This document shows, in pieces, positions 14,499 to 19,639 of a stretch of DNA of 19,639 nucleotides. Each line of letters starts with the position of its first letter. Position 1 is the stretch's first letter. The DNA comes from an uncultured Alphaproteobacteria bacterium (GTDB lineage: Bacteria; Pseudomonadota; Alphaproteobacteria; Rs-D84). The stretch covers positions 1-19,639 of the forward strand of contig CALCGS010000086.1 of the NCBI GenBank assembly GCA_937901165.1. Reading direction: 5' to 3'. Both the position numbers and the translations under genes were made by a program. Below the pieces are notes generated by a model, which did not search any database, had not been told where the DNA came from, and saw nothing but the letters and a program-made list of their open reading frames with translations.

Positions 14499-15737
14499 TT
14501 ATTTATGTTTATATGCCAAAACATATTCAACCATTTTATTTTTATATTCTGGTGGGATTTTTGACCAAGGTATCAGTAAACTATTCCCCTGACCCGCAGA
14601 CATTTTTGGTAATAATTCACCATTTTTAGCGTTTCTGATTTCATCCAAAGTTATCGTTAGACTTTCATGCATCGGCAATAAAAATGTTATGCTATCGCCA
14701 GTGCATATTTCATTTCTTAGTTCAAATGTTATGTTATCAGAACCAACATTTGTTATAACACCTGCCGCATGAAAATCAGATGAAGAACGTGTTGTTTCGT
14801 AATTATGTGCAGAGGCTGGAAGTGGTCCATCAAAAAACGCAGTTGTATAACCCCTGGATTCCAAAATATTCAAATCTTGCATAAATTCATCTGGATTAAA
14901 TTCTGATGGATTTTTTGCCCACGCATCTATTGCCGCACGATATGCACGAACCACAGAACCAACATAATATTCACTGCGATTGCGACCCTCTATTTTTAAT
15001 GAATCAGGTTGTGATTCCAATACATCTGCCAAACGTGGCATCAAACACAAATCACGCGAATTCATTATGTATGCACCACGTTCGTCTTCGGTTATTGGCA
15101 TTTCAACCCCAGATTCACGTTCACGCAGTATAACATCATAATTCCAACGACATAACTGCGCACACGCACCACGATTTGATGGACGACCGGTTATAAAATT
15201 AGATAGCAAGCAACGTCCAGAATATGCCATACACATTGCACCATGTACAAAAATTTCCAATTTTATATCAGGGCATTGTTCACGAATACTGACAAATTCT
15301 GGATGCGAAACCTCACGTGCGAGAACGCATAACGATGCCCCTGCACGTTGCCAAAACTTTACAGACGATGCAGAACAAATGTTCGCCTGGGTCGAAATAT
15401 GTATTGGCATTTCCGGAAAATGTTCACGCACCCAAACCATAACCCCAGCATCAGCAACAATCAAAGCATCCGGTTTCAAATATTCTATGACTTCATGGAC
15501 ACGTGGCATATTAACAAAATCCCTGTCATGTGCAAATAAGTTAAATGCCAAATAAACTTTCTTGCCATGTAAATGTGCAAATTCAATTCCCTGTTTTACA
15601 CCTTCGACATCTATTTTTGCACGTGCACGCATAGAAAAACCAGGAAGTCCCGCATAAATAGCGTCCGCCCCATATAAAACCGCAGTCTTGAAAGCATCCA
15701 ATGTTCCCGCAGGTGCCAAAAGTTCAGGTATTTTCAT
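14499..15737 (-). CDS. trhP: U32 family tRNA hydroxylation protein TrhP (YegQ)
   Basis: A 412-residue member of the U32 family, most like E. coli TrhP/YegQ, which with prephenate makes 5-hydroxyuridine at position 34 of some tRNAs (the precursor of cmo5U/mcmo5U). Shared segments are 'PELLAPAGTL' near the start, 'YGADAIYAG' (22-30), 'REHFPEMPIHISTQAN' (104-119), 'EIFVHGAMCMAYSGRCLLS' (161-179), 'CRWNYDV' (196-202), 'YIMNSRDL' (223-230) and 'SLKIEGR'. Cys169, Cys176, Cys192 and Cys196 fit the iron-sulfur ligand pattern of U32 proteins. The older label 'peptidase' is misleading for this subgroup. UbiU, a relative in O2-independent ubiquinone synthesis, is less similar here. ATG 15737 has AAAGGTG about six bases upstream. 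A functional tie to the nearby tRNA-Thr(UGU) or tRNA-Ser(UGA) genes is tempting, since U34 tRNAs are its substrates, but this is inference. Confidence 0.85.
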   Translation of the reverse strand: MKIPELLAPAGTLDAFKTAVLYGADAIYAGLPGFSMRARAKIDVEGVKQGIEFAHLHGKKVYLAFNLFAHDRDFVNMPRVHEVIEYLKPDALIVADAGVMVWVREHFPEMPIHISTQANICSASSVKFWQRAGASLCVLAREVSHPEFVSIREQCPDIKLEIFVHGAMCMAYSGRCLLSNFITGRPSNRGACAQLCRWNYDVILRERESGVEMPITEDERGAYIMNSRDLCLMPRLADVLESQPDSLKIEGRNRSEYYVGSVVRAYRAAIDAWAKNPSEFNPDEFMQDLNILESRGYTTAFFDGPLPASAHNYETTRSSSDFHAAGVITNVGSDNITFELRNEICTGDSITFLLPMHESLTITLDEIRNAKNGELLPKMSAGQGNSLLIPWSKIPPEYKNKMVEYVLAYKHK

Positions 15738-15825
15738 TTTATCACCTTTGTAATAATATTATGTATATTTTTAAGTCTTATTTAATAAAAGCAAGTAAAA
15801 ATTTTAATTTTTTGTTATTTTGTGC

Positions 15826-15854
15826 TTGATATTACTAAATAAAATATGTAGTAT
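15826..15854 (+). promoter_or_regulatory. Promoter of tRNA-Thr copy 1
   Basis: TTGATA (15826-15831), a 17-nt spacer and TAGTAT (15849-15854), 10 nt before the tRNA. The promoter of copy 2 has the same -35 and spacing, so the promoter was duplicated with the tRNA. Confidence 0.65.
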
Positions 15855-15864
15855 GTGTTTTGTT

Positions 15865-15940
15865 GCCAGTTTAGCTCAGCTGGTAGAGCATCTGATTTGT
15901 AATCAGAGGGTCGTTGGTTCAAGTCCGACAACTGGCACCA
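15865..15940 (+). tRNA. tRNA-Thr (anticodon UGU), copy 1
   Basis: A 76-nt tRNA with acceptor GCCAGTT/AACTGGC, discriminator A plus encoded CCA, a D-arm, anticodon stem CTGAT/ATCAG with loop TTTGTAA (anticodon TGT), and T-loop TTCAAGT. It is identical base for base to the copy at 19008-19083. It has its own promoter and terminator. Confidence 0.97.
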
Positions 15941-15947
15941 GAATTTA

Positions 15948-15971
15948 ACACCGATAATATCGGTGTTTTTT
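15948..15971 (+). terminator. Terminator of tRNA-Thr copy 1
   Basis: ACACCGAT-AAT-ATCGGTGT followed by a T tract, 7 nt after the CCA end. It separates the tRNA from the downstream orphan gene, which then needs its own promoter. Confidence 0.9.
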
Positions 15972-15993
15972 ATGGGATTGACCCAACATCTTG

Positions 15994-16021
15994 TTGACAA
16001 ATACAATTTTGTACATATAAT
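15994..16021 (+). promoter_or_regulatory. Consensus promoter of the 971-residue orphan gene
   Basis: TTGACA (15994-15999), a 16-nt spacer and TATAAT (16016-16021): both boxes match the sigma-70 consensus exactly, the best promoter in the window. It lies 29 nt before the ATG at 16051, suggesting strong constitutive expression unless a repressor acts. Confidence 0.75.
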
Positions 16022-16050
16022 ACTAATACAATAATCAACGAGGAAAAATA

Positions 16051-18966
16051 ATGAGCGACACAATAAATGATATAACACCCGATGATATGCGTTTTTTTGA
16101 ACATGTTGTCAATATGGCAGAATTAACAAAAAACATTTGCAACAATCCTCCCACCCCCAAAAAACAAATCACTAGTGATTTTATGTTTTTGAACAAATCA
16201 ATATCTGATATCGATGATGAAACTGTTAAAAAATTACAAGTGTCTGCATCCTATTTTTATTTTCCCAATCCGTATGGAATGCAAGATGTATTAGATTTTA
16301 TTTATGGCGAAAACATCCCCTATAATTTAGAGTCTTATACAAACGCTTCAACAACATTGATGCTGATTTTTGATAAAAATTCTGTAAAAAAAATGAAAGA
16401 GCAATACGGTGATGAATTTTATACTAATTTGGTAAAATCAAACATTTTATCTCCGTATCCTGTGTATGTATCAGAAACACACAAATATCAAGACACAGAA
16501 ATACTGCAACTACTTATTAATTATTTCACCACAAAGATTGATAAAACCCCAAAAAAGTTTAAAAAGATTATCGCTGATAAAATATCAAATAATAATCAAC
16601 TGCTAGTTTATACTCTGTTAATTGCTTTATGCAACAAAATTCCATTTGATGACCAGTCTATCCCTGAAAAGACAAAACAAGATATTAATATTATGATAGC
16701 AAATATTATTTGTACGTTATTAAAACACGACTGGAATAACCATGATGAAAATAGTAACAAAATTTTTATAGAAAATACATTATGTAAATTACTTATACCT
16801 GACTGCATAATAAATGATTTCACCAAGGATTTTGAAAATTATGGAAAATTTAAATCTGGAAAAGATAAATGTACTGTTATAACAATAGAAAACGGTAATT
16901 TTATAGAACACAATTTTTTTGATTTGGATTCAAACACAAAATATACAATATGCCACGATATCGATGTTTCAAAAACAAAACAACCATTTGATTTCAGCAA
17001 TATCACAATTCACGGTTGCTTTTCGTGTTCCGGTGTAAAGCATTTTATAAAATTACCACACGAAATTTCTGGAAAACTGGATTGCAGTCATATAAAAAAT
17101 ATAGTTGATACAAATGGTAAAAAAATTGATTTTATCACACCAACCACTAAATTTCCAGAAGGTACAACTTCTGTTGATTTAACATATACAATTAATGATT
17201 TTTCGACATTATTATCAATATCATTTCCAAAAACATTAAAAAAAATAATTGTACAAACTAGTTTATTGAATAAGGTTAATGATAAAAATCCCGACATACA
17301 AAATCAGGCGTGTGAATTTATAAAAAAACATCCAAATATCATTATAACAGATGGGAAAAAAACACTACAAAATATATTTGATGAAGCAAATAAACAAATA
17401 GACACCATCGTTCCACAAAAAACATCATCACCAGTATCATCAATAATATTAGAAAAAAATACAGATTGGTTGAATCGTAATGAAATTATTGCCAAACTGC
17501 GTGCAGAAAAAAATGAACTTATAGAATCTATACCAGATGATAAAATTTTGAAACGCTATGTTCAACAATGTGTAAACAAAAATAAATCAACAATCAGCGT
17601 TGAAACATTTATGCAAAATGGGCAACCGGTTCCATGTGTAAAATCTGATGATTATGAAAAAATGTATAATTTGATTATTGAATATATTGGTAAAGACAAA
17701 CAAACTGAACCAGAACAAAATATTCCAACACAAAAAAGTATTGCCATAAAGCAAGATGTTTCCGTACAAAAAACAAAAGAAACAATTTTAATTGAAAAAT
17801 ATATAAATCCAACCGTATGGGATGATATAAAAAAATCGGTATCAAAATCCGACACACTAACATTGTTGAAAAATGTACAAAAAATCAATCTCGCCCCATC
17901 TTTGCAAGGCAATTTAGGCAAAGTTACTTTTATAAATGATGCAAATCAAGAAAGTAATGAAGCGTCTTTAAAATTAAAAAATGTAGCATGCTTTTGCCAA
18001 AGCCCGTCTGGTAATGCCCAAACAGGCAGAAAACGTATTATATGGTCAATTATTCATCGTGATAACAATGTATATTTTGCAGCAATTGCGTTTTTAGAAA
18101 ATCATTTAGGCAGTAAAAAACATCATACAGAATATAAAAAATTGCAAGATTATGCAAAAAAACAACTGGATAAAAATGGTTATCCAATTAAACTGGAATC
18201 ATATCTAAACGTTTCCGATTTAATCGCTGAATTAGAAAAATCAAATCAAACAACCATTAATATTGAACATGTTGATGCCGACACAACAAATGATTTGAAT
18301 ACATCTGATATACAACCAACATCGCAACAAGATTTGGAAAAAAATAATACTGCTGATACAGACATATCAAATACTTTGCAACCTAAATTACCCGAACAAA
18401 AAATAATAACACCACAAATTCAAACAGATAATATAAACGTCCCCCCAAAAAATCATAGACCGCGAATAGAACCGAAACAATATAAACAACCAATTATTGA
18501 CCCATTGGGCGACCGTGCAGTTCAATCGTCTGATAATATACAAAATAAACAAACTGAAAAAACACAGGAAAGAAAAACAATGTCAACAGATTTTATACAC
18601 ATACAATCTGCCGCTGATTTAAATATATTAAAAATCGCGTTAGAATATTATATTGCAGAAATAACAAACGAAAAACAGAAATTAGATAATCAACTTGGAA
18701 ATATTTTATCCAAATCCATTGATAATACCACGAACACCCTGCATTATTTATTACCAACACCAGAACAAAAAGCAAGAAATTATCATTTTTCAAGTTCAGA
18801 ATACATTATAACCGCATTGAATCTTTGGTCTGAAAATTTGATAAAAAAATTTAAAGAACAAACCCAAACAATCACAATCGACAGTGATTTAGAACAATTG
18901 GAAAAAATCAAGGCTGAAAATATGCGCGTCAAATCCTTGTTGACCAAATTCAGCAACGGAAAATAA
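16051..18966 (+). CDS. Large modular hypothetical protein bracketed by two tRNA-Thr genes
   Basis: A 971-residue protein that I do not recognise. ATG 16051 has GAGG eight bases upstream. No signal peptide or membrane helix is evident. Four parts can be seen. (1) About 1-265 is helical, Lys/Asn-rich. (2) About 271-425 shows alternating short strands and Leu/Phe/Ile spacing ('FDFSNITIHGCFSCSG', 'LPHEISGKLDCSHIKNI', 'FPEGTTSVDLTY', 'SFPKTLKKIIV') like a degenerate leucine-rich-repeat solenoid. (3) About 580-731 is a mixed alpha/beta segment ('GKVTFIND', 'GRKRIIWSIIHRDNNVYFAAIAFLE'). (4) A Gln/Thr/Pro-rich linker (about 735-843) leads to a helical C-terminal piece (844-971). Low-complexity linkers joining folded modules, LRR-like repeats and no obvious enzyme motif fit an effector-like or interaction protein. 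Expression should be strong given its promoter. No terminator follows; the tRNA-Thr copy 2 promoter starts 4 nt after the stop. Confidence 0.8.
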   Translation: MSDTINDITPDDMRFFEHVVNMAELTKNICNNPPTPKKQITSDFMFLNKSISDIDDETVKKLQVSASYFYFPNPYGMQDVLDFIYGENIPYNLESYTNASTTLMLIFDKNSVKKMKEQYGDEFYTNLVKSNILSPYPVYVSETHKYQDTEILQLLINYFTTKIDKTPKKFKKIIADKISNNNQLLVYTLLIALCNKIPFDDQSIPEKTKQDINIMIANIICTLLKHDWNNHDENSNKIFIENTLCKLLIPDCIINDFTKDFENYGKFKSGKDKCTVITIENGNFIEHNFFDLDSNTKYTICHDIDVSKTKQPFDFSNITIHGCFSCSGVKHFIKLPHEISGKLDCSHIKNIVDTNGKKIDFITPTTKFPEGTTSVDLTYTINDFSTLLSISFPKTLKKIIVQTSLLNKVNDKNPDIQNQACEFIKKHPNIIITDGKKTLQNIFDEANKQIDTIVPQKTSSPVSSIILEKNTDWLNRNEIIAKLRAEKNELIESIPDDKILKRYVQQCVNKNKSTISVETFMQNGQPVPCVKSDDYEKMYNLIIEYIGKDKQTEPEQNIPTQKSIAIKQDVSVQKTKETILIEKYINPTVWDDIKKSVSKSDTLTLLKNVQKINLAPSLQGNLGKVTFINDANQESNEASLKLKNVACFCQSPSGNAQTGRKRIIWSIIHRDNNVYFAAIAFLENHLGSKKHHTEYKKLQDYAKKQLDKNGYPIKLESYLNVSDLIAELEKSNQTTINIEHVDADTTNDLNTSDIQPTSQQDLEKNNTADTDISNTLQPKLPEQKIITPQIQTDNINVPPKNHRPRIEPKQYKQPIIDPLGDRAVQSSDNIQNKQTEKTQERKTMSTDFIHIQSAADLNILKIALEYYIAEITNEKQKLDNQLGNILSKSIDNTTNTLHYLLPTPEQKARNYHFSSSEYIITALNLWSENLIKKFKEQTQTITIDSDLEQLEKIKAENMRVKSLLTKFSNGK

Positions 18967-18969
18967 TAC

Positions 18970-18998
18970 TTGATATTTATCTTTATAATATGTATAGT
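18970..18998 (+). promoter_or_regulatory. Promoter of tRNA-Thr copy 2
   Basis: TTGATA (18970-18975), a 17-nt spacer and TATAGT (18993-18998), 9 nt before the tRNA. It begins 3 nt after the upstream stop codon. Confidence 0.65.
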
Positions 18999-19007
18999 AT
19001 TTTTGTT

Positions 19008-19083
19008 GCCAGTTTAGCTCAGCTGGTAGAGCATCTGATTTGTAATCAGAGGGTCGTTGGTTCAAGTCCGACAACTGGCACCA
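19008..19083 (+). tRNA. tRNA-Thr (anticodon UGU), copy 2
   Basis: Identical over all 76 nt to 15865-15940, including the encoded CCA. Similarity extends upstream through TTTTGTT and the -10/-35 elements and downstream through GAATT, then ends; the terminators differ. The unit repeats at an offset of 3,143 bp. Confidence 0.97.
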
Positions 19084-19090
19084 GAATTAC

Positions 19091-19111
19091 CCGCAGGAAA
19101 CTGCGGTTTTT
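19091..19111 (+). terminator. Terminator of tRNA-Thr copy 2
   Basis: CCGCAG-GAAA-CTGCGG with a GNRA-type tetraloop and a T-rich tail, 7 nt after the CCA. Its stem is unrelated to that of copy 1. Confidence 0.85.
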
Positions 19112-19128
19112 ATTTTTGAATACTATAT

Positions 19129-19156
19129 TTGACTTTTGGTATTTTTGTACTATTGT
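19129..19156 (+). promoter_or_regulatory. Possible promoter of the 104-residue gene
   Basis: TTGACT (19129-19134), a 16-nt spacer and TATTGT (19151-19156), 33 nt before ATG 19190. The -10 is weak. Confidence 0.35.
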
Positions 19157-19189
19157 TTATATAAATAACTAACAAAAAGAGGGTTAAAA

Positions 19190-19504
19190 ATGGCAATAGC
19201 AATGGTTTTGCGCATTTCAGATGGAGAATGGATGCGTGCATATAATCCAAGATTGGGCAATATTAACATTCGTTTTAAAGACGCAAATACTCTTGACGAT
19301 TATACTTCATCTTTGCGTGGCGATATGGTGGAATTTCGCACAATTCACCACAAAGCAATAAAAACCCCAACACAAAAAGAAGCAATTATAATAGGTTCAA
19401 CAGATGCATGGGAAGAACATGTATTTGTCCGAAACATAACATTAGAAAATCAGAAACGGTTATTTTTCGAAAAACTGAAAGAATCAAATACAAAGAATCG
19501 ATAA
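19190..19504 (+). CDS. Small hypothetical protein
   Basis: A 104-residue protein, unrecognised. ATG 19190 has AGAGGG seven bases upstream, and a terminator follows the stop directly, so it is a tidy single-gene unit. The first 50 residues look beta-rich ('MAIAMVLRISDGEWMRAYN', 'INIRFKDANTLDDY'), the middle carries 'EAIIIGSTDAWEEHVFVRNI', and the last 25 residues are charged and helical. No signal peptide, membrane segment or cysteine is present, suggesting a small cytoplasmic protein. Function unknown. Confidence 0.72.
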   Translation: MAIAMVLRISDGEWMRAYNPRLGNINIRFKDANTLDDYTSSLRGDMVEFRTIHHKAIKTPTQKEAIIIGSTDAWEEHVFVRNITLENQKRLFFEKLKESNTKNR

Positions 19505-19528
19505 AAATGCCCATTTGGGCGTTTTTTA
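19503..19528 (+). terminator. Terminator of the 104-residue gene
   Basis: GCCCATTTGGGC hairpin core (four G:C pairs plus an A:T pair) flanked by A and T tracts, directly after the stop. Confidence 0.75.
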
Positions 19529-19544
19529 TTTTTAATGTAAATAT

Positions 19545-19589
19545 AAAAAAAATTGGTGTTTTTTGAAAAGGGAGAAAACACCAATTTTT
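19545..19589 (-). terminator. Terminator of the gene entering from the right edge
   Basis: An 11-bp stem ATTGGTGTTTT/AAAACACCAAT with a 12-base loop, extended by A:T pairs. On the minus strand a long T tract follows, consistent with ending a leftward transcript whose stop is at 19604. Confidence 0.8.
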
Positions 19590-19603
19590 GTTTGTGGGCT
19601 TTT

Positions 19604-19639
19604 TTAGTTGGATGAACCCGTAACCAATTTCCAACCCTT
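19604..19639 (-). CDS. 3' end of an unknown minus-strand gene (partial)
   Basis: Reading leftward from the right edge, one frame gives the last eleven residues KGWKLVTGSSN and then TAA at 19606-19604. A strong minus-strand terminator follows 15 nt later, which supports a real gene end here. Too little is visible to name a family; the other frames also stay open for a short distance, so the frame choice rests on the terminator position. Confidence 0.5.
   Translation of the reverse strand, partial: KGWKLVTGSSN

Noticed and set aside
17787..18244. RelE-like toxin domain in residues 580-731 of the 971-residue protein
   Set aside because: Only a vague likeness in the 'RIIW..I.RDNNVYF' stretch; no catalytic residues could be assigned, so it was not called.
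1..19639. CRISPR array, rRNA genes or riboswitch
   Set aside because: No regularly spaced repeats, no rRNA signature sequences and no recognisable riboswitch core were seen in any gap.

Overview
The window is AT-rich (roughly one third G+C by eye) and reads as a chromosomal segment of a host- or gut-associated alphaproteobacterium with a reduced, low-GC genome. Pointers to this are the single-chain (alpha2) glycyl-tRNA synthetase, a recombinase paired with a DUF2924 protein (an alphaproteobacterial habit), several signal-peptide proteins and outer-membrane barrels of lineage-specific type, and a cysteine-cluster surface protein of a kind I associate with uncultured gut Alphaproteobacteria. 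The taxonomic placement is inference.

Region A, about 1-4,510, is an accessory island. From the left edge it holds a Fic toxin (cut by the edge) with its VbhA-type antitoxin on the minus strand, an unrecognised protein with a possible HEPN motif (minus), a DUF2924 protein overlapping a large serine recombinase (plus), and an abortive-infection protein with an Abi_C-like C-terminus (minus) whose stop codon abuts that of the recombinase. The mix of a recombinase, a toxin-antitoxin pair and one or two HEPN-like proteins suggests a mobile or formerly mobile defence/stability island.

Region B, about 4,511-5,037, is the likely island/chromosome border. It contains an intact tRNA-Ser(UGA) with its terminator and, exactly 165 bp away, a truncated copy of the 5' half of the same tRNA. 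The two are separated by an unusually GC-rich patch.

Region C, about 5,038-8,922, is core housekeeping: lgt (lipoprotein maturation), two small coiled-coil proteins of unknown function, and the compact operon Bax inhibitor-1 family protein / 2[4Fe-4S] ferredoxin / glyQS. The divergent promoters between the small genes and the Bax inhibitor gene overlap physically.

Region D, about 8,940-13,653, is a minus-strand block of envelope genes: a small secreted cysteine-cluster protein, a 575-residue exported protein co-transcribed with an outer-membrane barrel, and a second barrel, separated by clear terminators.

Region E, about 13,654-19,639, holds an orphan 186-residue protein, trhP (tRNA U34 hydroxylation, U32 family), and two identical tRNA-Thr(UGU) genes that flank a single 971-residue modular orphan protein with its own near-consensus promoter. 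A small orphan gene and the last codons of a gene entering from the right edge follow. The tRNA-Thr-bracketed orphan and the recombinase/defence island are the most unusual parts.
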